64,000 bases of DNA from Hwangdonia seohaensis (GCF_031932625.1 NZ_JAVSCK010000004.1:310001-374000), one strand, 5' to 3'. Positions 24,829 through 34,343 are shown, counted from the first letter of the stretch. Notes: generated by a model not told the origin, from the letters alone. Translations and numbers: made by a program.

Positions 24829-26244
24829 TTGAAGCATATATTTATTTTAAGCATAACCTTACTTGCTGTAAATGTTATGGCTGCCCAAGAGATTATTGAA
24901 GATGAAGTTAAGGAAACCGCCAAAGAAACAGATACGGTAAAAAGCAATTTTAAAGCGCTAAAGGTTGATGGTGTTGCAGCCGTTGTGGGCGATTATATTG
25001 TTTTGGAATCTGATTTAGATAAAGAATACAAGCAGCTGGAAGCCCAAGGTGTAGACATTAAAGTTATAAAACCTTGCGAATTGTTCGGAAAGCTTTTAGA
25101 GAATAAATTGTATGCGCACCACGCCGTTCAAGACAGTGTTCAGGTGTCCGATGCCGAAATTCGCCAACAGGTAGATTACACCATACAACAGTTTTTGCAA
25201 CAAACAGGCGGCTCTATGGAAAAGCTTTTGGAAATTCATAAAAAAGAAGATGAAAAAAGCTATAGAGATGAAATATTCGAGATTATAAAAAACAATCAAT
25301 TAGCGGCAAGAATGCAAGCTAAAATTGTTGAAGATGTTGATATTACTCCCGATGAGGTTCGTATATTTTTCAACAATATCCCAAAAGACGAAAGACCCAT
25401 TTTCGGTACGGAATTAAAAGTGGCGCAAATTGTTGCAGAACCAAAAGTATCTGAAGACGAAAAACAAAAGATAATCGACCGATTAAAAGGGTTTAAAGCC
25501 GATGTTGTAGAAAACGGAGCTAGTTTCAGGTCTAAAGTGGTGCTTTACGGTCAAGATCCAGGGATGAAAGAATCGGGTTATATCTATACCTTAGATAGAA
25601 AAAAACCCAGAATGGTTAAAGAGTTTAGAGATGTTGCCTTTTCATTACAAGAGGGTGAAGTTTCAGATCCTTTTGAAACAGAATTTGGTTTCCATATTAT
25701 TAAACTTGAAAAAATCAGAGGGCAGCAATACGATATAAGCCATATTTTATTAATTCCTAAAGTTTCCAATGACGCGATTAAAGAAGCCAAAGAACGTCTA
25801 GAAAAAGTAAGGGAAAAAATTGTTGCAGGAGATATTACTTTTGCCGATGCAGCACGGGAATCGAGTGACGAAAAAGAAACTAAATTTGATGGTGGCCAAT
25901 TGATTAATCCGCAAACACAAGACTACAATTTCGAGTTGACCAGAATGGACCCTGAATTATACGCTCAAATACAAAACTTAAAGGATAATGAGATTAGTTT
26001 GGTGTTGAGAGAAGAGGACAGGAGAGGCAAAATTAAATTTAAAATTTTAACCGTTACGGATAGAATAGATGAGCACGAAGCAGATTACGCACGCGATTAT
26101 CTAAAAATAAAGGAACAAGCCTTAAACGAAAAGCGAGTTATTGCGATTGAAAAGTGGCAGCAGGAAAAAATATTGGATACGTATATTAAAATTAGCGGAA
26201 AACATAGAGATTGCGATTTTTCTAGTAACTGGTTAAAACAATAA
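24829..26244 (+). CDS. surA: SurA-like peptidylprolyl isomerase, TTG start
   Basis: 471 aa. TTG start at 24829 is chosen because it gives a clean signal peptide (MKHIFILSITLLAVNVMAA) and falls 1 base after the preceding stop; upstream in-frame codons belong to the previous gene. SurA_N-type helices cover about 40-170. A degenerate parvulin domain spans about 180-285 (ending FGFHIIKLEKIRG) and a second one follows (DISHILLIPK, FADAARESSDEKETKFDGGQL). It chaperones outer membrane proteins in the periplasm. Together with 22017 and 23973 it makes a three-gene folding cassette. Confidence 0.85.
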   Translation: MKHIFILSITLLAVNVMAAQEIIEDEVKETAKETDTVKSNFKALKVDGVAAVVGDYIVLESDLDKEYKQLEAQGVDIKVIKPCELFGKLLENKLYAHHAVQDSVQVSDAEIRQQVDYTIQQFLQQTGGSMEKLLEIHKKEDEKSYRDEIFEIIKNNQLAARMQAKIVEDVDITPDEVRIFFNNIPKDERPIFGTELKVAQIVAEPKVSEDEKQKIIDRLKGFKADVVENGASFRSKVVLYGQDPGMKESGYIYTLDRKKPRMVKEFRDVAFSLQEGEVSDPFETEFGFHIIKLEKIRGQQYDISHILLIPKVSNDAIKEAKERLEKVREKIVAGDITFADAARESSDEKETKFDGGQLINPQTQDYNFELTRMDPELYAQIQNLKDNEISLVLREEDRRGKIKFKILTVTDRIDEHEADYARDYLKIKEQALNEKRVIAIEKWQQEKILDTYIKISGKHRDCDFSSNWLKQ

Positions 26245-26247
26245 AAT

Positions 26248-27201
26248 ATGTCGGATGTAGCTGCCGTAGAACAATTTGTAAAGCGATATAAAGATTTAAA
26301 AACCGAAATAGCCAAAGTCATTGTTGGGCAAGATGAGGTAGTAAATCAAATTTTAATTTCAATATTCTCTGGTGGTCACTCTTTGCTTATCGGGGTTCCG
26401 GGTTTAGCAAAAACCTTAATGGTAAATACCATTGCACAAGCTTTGGGGCTGGATTTTAAACGCATTCAATTCACACCGGATTTAATGCCCAGTGATATTT
26501 TAGGCAGTGAAATTTTGGACGAAGACCGTCATTTTAAATTCATAAAAGGGCCCATTTTCGCCAATATTATTTTAGCCGACGAGATTAACCGTACACCACC
26601 AAAAACCCAAGCCGCTTTATTAGAAGCCATGCAAGAACGCGCTGTTACCGTTGCGGGGCATCATTATAAATTAAGTTTACCCTATTTTGTATTGGCCACC
26701 CAAAACCCTATTGAACAAGAAGGCACCTATCCGTTACCGGAAGCGCAATTAGACCGTTTTATGTTTGCAATTAATTTGGACTACCCATCTTTTAAAGAAG
26801 AAGTTGAGGTTGTAAAAGCAACCACAACAGATAAGCAAATACAGGTAAACGCTTTGTTTTCGGCACAGGAAATTATCGATTTTCAACAGCTTATTCGCCG
26901 TATGCCGGTAGCCGATAACGTTGTTGAGTACGCCGTAACCATGGTTGGAAAAACAAGACCAAATACCGATGTTGCAAACGATTTGGTTAAAAATTACATC
27001 GATTGGGGCGCGGGCCCACGAGCGTCTCAAAATTTAATTTTGGCCGCTAAAACACATGCCGCGATTCTCGGCAAGTTTTCTCCCGATATTGAGAATGTTC
27101 AAGCCGTAGCCCATAGTATTCTAAGACACCGTATTATTAAAAACTACAAGGCCGAAGCTGAAGGTATCACTGAAGATGAGGTTATTAAAAGTTTGTTTTA
27201 G
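26248..27201 (+). CDS. MoxR-family AAA+ ATPase
   Basis: 317 aa. Walker A is GVPGLAKT near residue 48, Walker B is ILADEINRTPPKTQAALLEAM near residue 108, the arginine-finger/sensor region LATQNPIEQEGTYPLPEAQLDRF near 150-170 is typical of MoxR. MoxR proteins help assemble or activate other proteins, usually with DUF58 and VWA-domain partners. Those partners are missing here: the next gene is on the other strand. Instead it ends a foldase operon, an arrangement I associate with flavobacteria. Confidence 0.92.
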   Translation: MSDVAAVEQFVKRYKDLKTEIAKVIVGQDEVVNQILISIFSGGHSLLIGVPGLAKTLMVNTIAQALGLDFKRIQFTPDLMPSDILGSEILDEDRHFKFIKGPIFANIILADEINRTPPKTQAALLEAMQERAVTVAGHHYKLSLPYFVLATQNPIEQEGTYPLPEAQLDRFMFAINLDYPSFKEEVEVVKATTTDKQIQVNALFSAQEIIDFQQLIRRMPVADNVVEYAVTMVGKTRPNTDVANDLVKNYIDWGAGPRASQNLILAAKTHAAILGKFSPDIENVQAVAHSILRHRIIKNYKAEAEGITEDEVIKSLF

Positions 27202-27234
27202 TTTTCTTCGATCTCTGATTTTTTGAGTTCTATT

Positions 27235-27276
27235 GTCAGGTTGAGCGTGTCACACTGAGCGCAGTCGAAATCTCAT
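27235..27276. repeat. dispersed repeat fragment with GCAGTCGAA core
   Basis: The phrase TCACACTGAGCGCAGTCGAA with following ATCTCAT recurs in altered form at 48507-48562 (GGGAGCACAGTCGAAGTG). It lies between convergent genes, 34 bases beyond the MoxR stop. Confidence 0.6.
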
Positions 27277-27282
27277 TATCAT

Positions 27283-28977
27283 CTAAGGTATTTTTTCAAC
27301 CAAAATAGATTTGAAACCATCTTTTAAATTATCCGTTCGCTTTTGCGGAACATAATTGTAATAATACTTTATATAATCTATCTGCTTTTTGTTTACACAA
27401 GGCAAATCACCGTTACCGGTCACCCAAAAAAATGCATCTTCGCTTGGTGAATAAAACTCAAAATCATCAATAATATGTTTGGTATATGTGGTTTCTGTTT
27501 TTGTGTTTTTTTCTGGAATAATGATGTTTTTCAATTGAAATGTATTTAATGCCATAGCGAAATTGTTGTTTGTAAAAGCATTCAAATTAATCGTTATAAA
27601 AACCGGAATGGCACTTAAAACGATTGCCATAGACACCAAATACAATCCTACTTTTTTGTTTTTTATAAACGTTACAATCACTTGAATGGCTAAAAAGGCA
27701 ACAAATACGAAAAAGAATCGATATTGAGGCGAAGTAAACCACAATAAAACCAGTTGTAAAATGGCCAAAATATAGATGATAAATAAGCTCGATTTATCTT
27801 TGTTTTTATAGGCGATCCAAGGAAAAATAATTAATAAAACTACAAAGACCTTGTTAAACAAACCGTCTAATTTTGGTAAGGTTAGCCAAACCTTTACTTT
27901 TTCAAAAAAATCCAATTGCGACACATCCATATTGCTCATGCCTTCTAAGTAAGTGCCAAGTTTGTAAAATTCTAACAGTTCTTTGGGGGCTTTCCAATCA
28001 AAATCAACCATATCTATTTGCGAAATCGGGTACAATACATAACCGGAAATAATAGTGTTTTTAGCAATGAATAGTCCTAAAACAGTTATGCTCAAAAACG
28101 AATATGGCCACATATCTTTTTTTAAAATGGTATAATTCTTTATAAAAAGTATTAAAACTAAAACCGATAAAAGCACCATAGTCACTTTAACTAAACACAA
28201 AAAAAGCATTAAACTTAAAATGATTTTAAAATCGTTTGCGCTGATGTTTTTATACTTTGTAATGAACAGATAAAATATATAGGGCGTTATTAAAAAGACA
28301 ATTAAATCGGGTGACGGCGCATTGATAAACTGCATGAAAAATAGCGAAAACAAGAGTATCAATCCCAAACCAAAATCTTGAATGTTTTCCCGGTTGCTGT
28401 AATGGCTCAATTTTTCAATGGCCAAAAAGCTAAAGATGACAAACAAAAAACCATTCAAATCATTATAAAAATCGGATAAAAAAGGAAAATTAAATCCAGC
28501 TTGCAGCATGTGCCACGACGAATTCTGACCCAAAAACATATGCACATTTGCCAATCCTTTTACATAGCCAAACTCGTTAATCCATTTTATGGTTTGAATG
28601 TAATAAGTCTCATTATCAATTAAATAGGGCATGGTGCTGCTTTGTGCTAAAATGATAACAAATAAAAACAAATAAAGAATTTTATAGGGAATTTTTAAGT
28701 GTTTAAAGGCGTGTAAAACGATGTACCAATAAGTTTTAATCGTTTCTCTGTAACTATAGGTAAGCAAAATATTCAAGCATAAAATGAAGACGTAATATTC
28801 AATATGTATTCTAATAAAAAAAGCAAAGAAACTCGAAATTACCGCATAGAAAAACAGCCCTAAAACCTGAAGAATAACAGGGTTACAGCGATTAATTTTA
28901 AGAATTTTTGTAAATAGGATGCCAAGGTTTTTAGCGGTAATAAAAATGTAAATCCAACTTAAAAAAATGAGAAGCAT
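27283..28977 (-). CDS. multi-spanning membrane protein, GT-C/LIC_10190-like
   Basis: 564 aa with roughly eleven to thirteen hydrophobic segments spread from residue 2 to about 460, followed by a soluble C-terminal portion of about 100 residues. The first loop after the helices around residues 105-165 carries a DNETYYIQ phrase and 'GLANVHMFLGQNSSWHMLQAGFNFP', a pattern I associate with the LIC_10190 family of membrane proteins, distant GT-C-type glycosyltransferases. An acidic pair in the first large extracytoplasmic loop would be the catalytic region. Substrate unknown; single gene. Name is by resemblance. Confidence 0.65.
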   Translation of the reverse strand: MLLIFLSWIYIFITAKNLGILFTKILKINRCNPVILQVLGLFFYAVISSFFAFFIRIHIEYYVFILCLNILLTYSYRETIKTYWYIVLHAFKHLKIPYKILYLFLFVIILAQSSTMPYLIDNETYYIQTIKWINEFGYVKGLANVHMFLGQNSSWHMLQAGFNFPFLSDFYNDLNGFLFVIFSFLAIEKLSHYSNRENIQDFGLGLILLFSLFFMQFINAPSPDLIVFLITPYIFYLFITKYKNISANDFKIILSLMLFLCLVKVTMVLLSVLVLILFIKNYTILKKDMWPYSFLSITVLGLFIAKNTIISGYVLYPISQIDMVDFDWKAPKELLEFYKLGTYLEGMSNMDVSQLDFFEKVKVWLTLPKLDGLFNKVFVVLLIIFPWIAYKNKDKSSLFIIYILAILQLVLLWFTSPQYRFFFVFVAFLAIQVIVTFIKNKKVGLYLVSMAIVLSAIPVFITINLNAFTNNNFAMALNTFQLKNIIIPEKNTKTETTYTKHIIDDFEFYSPSEDAFFWVTGNGDLPCVNKKQIDYIKYYYNYVPQKRTDNLKDGFKSILVEKIP

Positions 28978-28994
28978 GCCGTTGTTGTTTGTTA

Positions 28995-29002
28995 CAAACT
29001 TA
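28995..29002 (-). promoter_or_regulatory. -7 box of the GT-C-like gene
   Basis: Minus strand TAAGTTTG, 17 bases before start 28977; no clear -33 element. Confidence 0.45.
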
Positions 29003-29221
29003 AGATTATTAAGTATATAAATAGACTGTTATTATTCCGATATTGTTTTTTTCAATGTGGGAATACGAGGATTAAAATCTTGATTTATTGTTAATTTGAA
29101 AATTATAAAGTATATATTTTACAGATTCATTATATTATAAGTCGGATTATCTATAGTTATTAAGAATTATTCAAAATTATAATAGATTTGGTTAGAATTT
29201 TTTAAAACATCCTATTATTTG

Positions 29222-29229
29222 TATTTTTG
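29222..29229 (+). promoter_or_regulatory. -7 box of the aconitase gene
   Basis: TATTTTTG, 40 bases before ATG 29270; the best upstream TTTG (29187-29190) is 31 bases away, further than usual. Confidence 0.5.
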
Positions 29230-29269
29230 CAAGACTTTCAAAACAGAACAAATTTAAAACATATAAAAT

Positions 29270-31537
29270 ATGGCATTTGACATCGACATGATAAAAGGTG
29301 TATACACCAAAATGGCAGAACGTGTGAATAAAGCTCGCGAGGTTGTGGGTAAACCATTAACGCTTTCTGAAAAGATATTGTATTCTCATTTGTGGGACGG
29401 AAACCCTACAAAAGCGTTTACAAGAGGAAAGGATTATGTGGATTTTGCACCAGATAGAATCGCATGTCAAGATGCAACGGCTCAAATGGCGCTTTTGCAG
29501 TTTATGCAAGCTGGAAAAACCAAGGTGGCTGTACCTACAACGGTGCATTGCGACCATTTAATTCAGGCCAAGGAAGGCGCTGCACCCGATTTAAAACATG
29601 CCAATAACGTAAGTAGCGAGGTTTTTAATTTTTTGGAATCCGTTTCAAATAAATACGGCATTGGTTTCTGGAAACCTGGTGCTGGAATTATTCACCAAGT
29701 AGTATTGGAAAACTACGCATTCCCAGGAGGTATGATGATTGGTACCGATTCGCACACCGTAAATGCCGGTGGATTGGGAATGGTAGCCATTGGTGTTGGT
29801 GGGGCAGATGCTGTGGATGTTATGGCTGGTATGGCTTGGGAACTTAAATTCCCGAAACTGATAGGTGTAAGATTAACCGGAAAATTATCTGGTTGGACGG
29901 CGCCAAAAGATGTGATTTTAAAAGTAGCAGAAATTCTTACCGTAAAAGGAGGAACTGGCGCTATTGTTGAATACTTCGGACCCGGAGCTACTGCAATGTC
30001 ATGTACAGGAAAAGGCACCATTTGTAACATGGGTGCTGAAATAGGCGCAACTACGTCTACATTTGGATACGACGATTCGATGGAGCGTTATTTGCGTGCC
30101 ACCGATAGAGCCGATGTTGCCGATGCTGCAAACGCTGTAAGAGAGCATTTAACGGCCGATGCTGAAGTATATGCAAACCCAGAAAACTATTTTGATCAAG
30201 TTATCGATATTAATTTATCTGAATTGGGGCCTTTATTGAACGGTCCTTTTACGCCGGATTTATCAACAACCGTAGGCAGTGAAATGACCGAAAAGGCGAA
30301 AGCCAACGATTGGCCAATTGCTGTTGAATGGGGATTGATTGGGTCTTGTACCAACTCGTCATACGAAGATTTATCGCGAGCCTCATCCATTGCGCAACAA
30401 GCTTTGGACAAAGGCTTGAAAATGAAATCGGAATTGGGAATCAACCCAGGTTCTGAGCAAGTACGTTACACCGCAGAACGCGACGGTATTTTGGCGGTGT
30501 TCGAAAATCTCGACGCTAAAATTTTTACCAATGCATGTGGGCCATGTATTGGGCAATGGGCAAGATATTCAGATCCTAAAAACGCACCAAAAAACAGTAT
30601 CGTGCATTCGTTTAATAGAAACTTCGCAAAACGTGCCGATGGGAATCCAAACACACACGCTTTTGTAGCTTCACCTGAAATTACAGCTGCTATCGCTATT
30701 GCGGGTCGATTGGATTTTAATCCGCTAACCGACAAGTTGATTAACGAAAACGGCGAAGAGGTTATGTTCGAAGAGCCGACAGGATGGGAATTACCACCAA
30801 AAGGTTTCGATGTTAAAGACAATGGCTATTTAGCTCCAGAAGCAGACGGAAGCCACGTACAGGTTTCGGTTAAAGACGACTCAGAGCGCTTACAATTGTT
30901 AACGCCTTTTGAGCCTATCGGAAACACCATCACAGGTGCCAAATTATTAATTAAAGCCTTTGGTAAATGTACCACCGACCACATTTCTATGGCAGGACCA
31001 TGGTTGCGTTTCAGAGGGCATTTAGATAATATTGCAAACAACACATTAATAGGAGCCGTAAATGCTTTCAACAAAAAAACAAACTTTGTTAAAAACCAAT
31101 TAACGGGCGATTATGGTGGCGTACCAGATGTACAGCGCGAGTACAAAAAAGCAGGTATCAAAACCATTGTAGTTGGCGACCATAACTATGGCGAAGGATC
31201 GTCCAGAGAGCACGCTGCCATGCAACCAAGACATTTAGGCGTTGCTGCCGTAATTGTAAAATCGTTTGCCCGTATACACGAAACAAACCTTAAAAAACAA
31301 GGTATGTTGGGCTTAACTTTTGCCAACGAAAGCGATTACGATTTAATTAAAGAAGATGATACATTCAACTTCACCGATTTAAACGAATTTGCTCCGGGAA
31401 AACAATTAACATTGGAAGCCGTTCATGCCGATGGTTCTAAAGATAGCATCAAATTGAACCACACTTATAACGATGCTCAAATCGAGTGGTACAATCACGG
31501 TTCGGCACTTAATTTGATTAAGAAGCAAAACGCATAA
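29270..31537 (+). CDS. acnA: aconitate hydratase (mitochondrial-type)
   Basis: 755 aa enzyme of the citric acid cycle, citrate to isocitrate, with a 4Fe-4S cluster. Cluster cysteines are visible in GSCTNSSYED near residue 358 and NACGPCIGQ near residues 420-428. The active-site swivel domain is at the C-terminus (GDHNYGEGSSREHAAMQPRHLG near 640). The length is near that of mitochondrial aconitase and shorter than E. coli AcnA (about 890), as usual in Bacteroidota. No neighbour belongs to the cycle. A strong hairpin terminator follows at 31565. Confidence 0.96.
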   Translation: MAFDIDMIKGVYTKMAERVNKAREVVGKPLTLSEKILYSHLWDGNPTKAFTRGKDYVDFAPDRIACQDATAQMALLQFMQAGKTKVAVPTTVHCDHLIQAKEGAAPDLKHANNVSSEVFNFLESVSNKYGIGFWKPGAGIIHQVVLENYAFPGGMMIGTDSHTVNAGGLGMVAIGVGGADAVDVMAGMAWELKFPKLIGVRLTGKLSGWTAPKDVILKVAEILTVKGGTGAIVEYFGPGATAMSCTGKGTICNMGAEIGATTSTFGYDDSMERYLRATDRADVADAANAVREHLTADAEVYANPENYFDQVIDINLSELGPLLNGPFTPDLSTTVGSEMTEKAKANDWPIAVEWGLIGSCTNSSYEDLSRASSIAQQALDKGLKMKSELGINPGSEQVRYTAERDGILAVFENLDAKIFTNACGPCIGQWARYSDPKNAPKNSIVHSFNRNFAKRADGNPNTHAFVASPEITAAIAIAGRLDFNPLTDKLINENGEEVMFEEPTGWELPPKGFDVKDNGYLAPEADGSHVQVSVKDDSERLQLLTPFEPIGNTITGAKLLIKAFGKCTTDHISMAGPWLRFRGHLDNIANNTLIGAVNAFNKKTNFVKNQLTGDYGGVPDVQREYKKAGIKTIVVGDHNYGEGSSREHAAMQPRHLGVAAVIVKSFARIHETNLKKQGMLGLTFANESDYDLIKEDDTFNFTDLNEFAPGKQLTLEAVHADGSKDSIKLNHTYNDAQIEWYNHGSALNLIKKQNA

Positions 31538-31564
31538 TTTTTTAAAACCTGCAAGGTTATTTAT

Positions 31565-31599
31565 AAAAAAAATCCAGTTTTATAGCTGGATTTTTTTTT
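31565..31599 (+). terminator. terminator after acn
   Basis: A-run plus ATCCAG at 31572-31577 pairs with CTGGAT at 31586-31591, followed by a nine-T run, 28 bases after the aconitase stop. Confidence 0.85.
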
Positions 31600-31616
31600 G
31601 TTTTATAATTTATGGT

Positions 31617-31842
31617 TTTGGGCGTTACCACAACCCTTAGACTGCGCCCAAGGCAAGTGGTCGGGCTTTCCGCTGTATCTTTTATTTAGCGTCATTGCGA
31701 GGAGTGAGCTAACCTGTGCTGAGCATAGTCGAAGTATGGCAATCTGTTAAATTTTAACTCTAAACCAAAGAGCGTTTTCTTGTTTCCAAAAAAAGGATGA
31801 GTTTATCCTGAGCTTGTCGAAGGGCATCAATCCCTAACGCAC
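31617..31842 (+). repeat. about 225-bp dispersed repeat, copy A
   Basis: Begins GGGCGTTACCACAACCC and contains GGCTTTCCGCT, GCGAGGAGTGAGCTAACCTG, CATAGTCGAAGTATGGCAA and GGATGAGTTTATCCTGAGC, ending near CAATCCCTAACGC. The same blocks in the same order occur at 48588-48812, diverged mainly in an AT-rich middle, and part of the first block occurs inverted at 46604-46714. No protein-coding frame is conserved between copies. The remaining part of the gap, 31843-31964, holds nothing I can name. Confidence 0.85.
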
Positions 31843-31964
31843 ATACTTGCGGGATTGGGTTTATTAAATCAATCGTTAGTTATTTTTTGTAGAGGTTCAT
31901 CAACAGAAAGGCAGTGTAATGTTGTGAAGTGTGTTGTTTTTTTTTTGGGGACAGCGTGCAAAAA

Positions 31965-32231
31965 CTATTTGCGATACAAAAAGTAATTGTTAACCAAATT
32001 TATATATTCCTGTTTGGCTTCGTCTTCCGAAATGTTTTCCGTCTGAAACAATGCATTGGTCTTAAAAGCATTAATGATCGGTTTTTTGCTTCGAGGCTTC
32101 CCATAGTCGTTCGTCGCTCTTTTGTAGTAAGCATATAGCTTCAAAAGCGTATCGGCAGGAAAGGGTTCTGCATGCGCATTTACTCGTTTAACCGCGTCTT
32201 TAAATTCTATGTCTAATTCATCATTACTCAT
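31965..32231 (-). CDS. acyl-CoA-binding protein
   Basis: 88 aa ACBP-fold protein, four helices, that holds long-chain acyl-CoA esters. Visible are the N-terminal helix FKDAVKRVNAH, the loop PADTLLKLYAYYKRATNDYG matching the family's 'LYG.YKQAT.GD' segment, and AFKTNALFQTENISEDEAKQEYI. Start chosen at ATG 32231, which overlaps the end of psd by 8 bases. ACBPs are uncommon in bacteria, though they recur in flavobacteria. It is the last gene of the phospholipid operon, which fits a role in supplying acyl-CoA for lipid synthesis. Confidence 0.88.
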   Translation of the reverse strand: MSNDELDIEFKDAVKRVNAHAEPFPADTLLKLYAYYKRATNDYGKPRSKKPIINAFKTNALFQTENISEDEAKQEYINLVNNYFLYRK

Positions 32232-32880
32232 TAACTTCTGCAATAATACTTTCGCCACCGCGTACTTTTTGGTTAAGCTGTACTTTTATATTGGTATTTA
32301 AAGGTAAAAATAAATCAACCCTAGATCCAAATTTTATAAATCCGGAATCCGCACCTTGAATAACCTTATCGTTTTGTTTTGCATAATTAACAATACGTTT
32401 TGCCAAAGCACCGGCAATTTGTCTGTAAAGCACTTTTCCGTAAGTTTCGTTTTCTACTACAACCGTTGTGCGTTCGTTCTCTTCGCTCGCTTTTGGGTGC
32501 CATGCCACTAAATATTTGCCTTTGTGGTATTTGCTAAAAATAACATGCCCACCAATAGGATAACGTGTTACGTGTACATTTATTGGCGACATAAACACAC
32601 TTACTTGCAAGCGCTTTTCTTTAAAGTATTCGTTTTCAAAAACCTCTTCGATAACCACCACTTTGCCATCAACGGGAGAGACCACCTGCTTATCGTTAAT
32701 ACCGGTATGTCGTTTAGGGTTTCTAAAAAACTGTAGAATCAATATAAAGAAAGCCAGCAGTACAATTAAAACAAGTGTACGTAACCATGTTATCTGTATT
32801 AAGCTATCAACTAATAAAAACGCTGCAACAATAATAACAAGCGTAACAAATATAATTTTATGGCCTTCTTTATGAAACAT
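32224..32880 (-). CDS. psd: phosphatidylserine decarboxylase family protein
   Basis: 218 aa, two N-terminal membrane segments (residues 9-27 and 33-49) and a catalytic domain. It decarboxylates phosphatidylserine to phosphatidylethanolamine using a pyruvoyl group made by self-cleavage. The Bacteroidota/archaeal short form is recognised by 'VVSPVDGKVV' near residue 66, 'VFMSPINVHVTRYP' near 96 and 'FIKFGSRVDLFLP' near 180, where the Gly-Ser cleavage site lies in FGS. Overlaps cdsA by 11 bases and the ACBP gene by 8 bases. Confidence 0.93.
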   Translation of the reverse strand: MFHKEGHKIIFVTLVIIVAAFLLVDSLIQITWLRTLVLIVLLAFFILILQFFRNPKRHTGINDKQVVSPVDGKVVVIEEVFENEYFKEKRLQVSVFMSPINVHVTRYPIGGHVIFSKYHKGKYLVAWHPKASEENERTTVVVENETYGKVLYRQIAGALAKRIVNYAKQNDKVIQGADSGFIKFGSRVDLFLPLNTNIKVQLNQKVRGGESIIAEVNE

Positions 32881-33691
32881 ATTGTAAAATTCTTAAAAAT
32901 AAATATATAAATGGCGCTGCAAAAATAATACTATCCAATCTATCTAGCAATCCGCCATGTCCGGGCATAATAATGCCACTATCTTTAACGTTGGCTTGTC
33001 GTTTAAACTTCGATTCAATTAAATCGCCTAAAGTTCCAAAAACACTAATAATAATACTTAAAATTAGCCAATGTGTAAAGTTTAACGTTTCTGTAAAGGT
33101 AGCAATAAAATAGCTTGCAATACAGGAAAAAAACAAACCGCCCATGAAGCCTTCAACGGTTTTTTTGGGTGAAATTTTTTCGAATAGCTTTTGTTTTCCA
33201 AAATTTTTACCAACCAGATAGGCAAACGAGTCGTTAACCCAAACTAAAATAAAAGCCCCTAGTAATATGTTGGGATTGTACGTGTAATGGTAATTTGCAA
33301 TTAAAATCAAGAACACAAAAGCACTTGAAATATAAAACGTGGTAAGAAGATATCGTTTGGAACTAAACAACGGAATAGTTTTTTCGGAAAACAAATCCTT
33401 TATTAAAAACAATTGTACAAAAATGGTAATTACCATTAATATTTGAGTGGCCTCGTCTAAACCTGTATTGGTGTTTAAAACGAGTTGCCAATAGCCAAAA
33501 ACCAGATAAAGCGCTGTAAATATAAAGTAAGGAACGATGCTTTTTAGCTGAATAAGTTTTTTAAACTCACCCATACATATTAAACCAAAAACAAAAAAGA
33601 GAATAATTAACGCATGCTCATTAAATAAACAGCCTATTAACAATAAAACGTAAATCAAACCGGATAAGGCTCGTATTAAAGTTTCTTTCAT
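32870..33691 (-). CDS. cdsA: phosphatidate cytidylyltransferase
   Basis: 273 aa integral membrane enzyme making CDP-diacylglycerol from phosphatidate and CTP. About eight hydrophobic segments are spread along the chain. The family signature near the C-terminus is visible as 'SKFKRQANVKDSGIIMPGHGGLLDRLDS' (split: SKFKRQANVKDSG, then PGHGGLLDRLDS), around residues 228-254. It is followed by psd with an 11-base overlap, and starts 4 bases after the LUD gene, in line with a phospholipid synthesis operon. Confidence 0.95.
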   Translation of the reverse strand: MKETLIRALSGLIYVLLLIGCLFNEHALIILFFVFGLICMGEFKKLIQLKSIVPYFIFTALYLVFGYWQLVLNTNTGLDEATQILMVITIFVQLFLIKDLFSEKTIPLFSSKRYLLTTFYISSAFVFLILIANYHYTYNPNILLGAFILVWVNDSFAYLVGKNFGKQKLFEKISPKKTVEGFMGGLFFSCIASYFIATFTETLNFTHWLILSIIISVFGTLGDLIESKFKRQANVKDSGIIMPGHGGLLDRLDSIIFAAPFIYLFLRILQYVS

Positions 33692-33695
33692 CTGT

Positions 33696-34304
33696 TTATA
33701 AATCTTCTAAAAGGAGTAGATATAGGTTTTTAGCACTGCTACCATAACTTAAAAAATCTTTGTCGTCGTTCGATTTAAAATGCTTTATGGTGGTGATGTT
33801 TGTTGGAATTTTTTGTCGGTTTTTAGATTTTATCCCGCGCAAACCTTCGCCTATATTTTCAACAATTTGGCTTGTGGTTGCAAAAACAACAAAGTTGATA
33901 GGGAGTTCGGGCAGTTTTTTTTCGAAAATCTGTTTTGAAGAAATCAATAAAGACCCATCGTTTGCTATTAGGTTTTCGCAAGTGGTTAGAAAAAAGGTAG
34001 CGTCGCTAATTAATGCCGTGGTTTGTAAATTGCAATTTTTGAACTTGTCTTTTAGGTTTTTGTCTAACACAAGTGTTTTTTTTGTGTTCCACTCGTTTTC
34101 ATCAATGATGCTTTCTAAGTTTTGAAAGACTTCATTTAAATCTTCACAATACAAAAACTTGCCACCATTAGCTTTAAAGTTTATGGTAAACCTTTCGTCT
34201 ATTGGTAGTTTTACTTCGGGCATATATTTGCCTCTATCATTGGATTTTAGCTCTTCTGGTGAACTGTCAGATTTTGAACCAAAAATTTTTCTAAAAAGAC
34301 TCAT
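33696..34304 (-). CDS. LUD domain protein
   Basis: 202 aa protein of the LUD (LutC/YkgG) family. Visible are the strand 'TLVLDKNL', the phrase 'TTALISDATFFLTTCENLIANDGSLLISS', and 'PINFVVFATTSQIVENIGEGLRGI' in the second half. LutC-type proteins belong to lactate utilisation with LutA and LutB, which are absent. Here it is the first gene of a phospholipid operon, an association common in flavobacteria but not explained. Cytoplasmic. It has a -7 box at 34344-34351 and the ftsH terminator just upstream. Confidence 0.8.
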   Translation of the reverse strand: MSLFRKIFGSKSDSSPEELKSNDRGKYMPEVKLPIDERFTINFKANGGKFLYCEDLNEVFQNLESIIDENEWNTKKTLVLDKNLKDKFKNCNLQTTALISDATFFLTTCENLIANDGSLLISSKQIFEKKLPELPINFVVFATTSQIVENIGEGLRGIKSKNRQKIPTNITTIKHFKSNDDKDFLSYGSSAKNLYLLLLEDL

Positions 34305-34343
34305 TTAGGCTGTTGCTATTAACTCCATTTTTCAGGGGTTTAT

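Noticed and set aside
26248..27201. MoxR as part of a MoxR-DUF58-VWA system
   Set aside because: No DUF58 or VWA genes follow; the next gene is on the opposite strand, so only the ATPase is present here.
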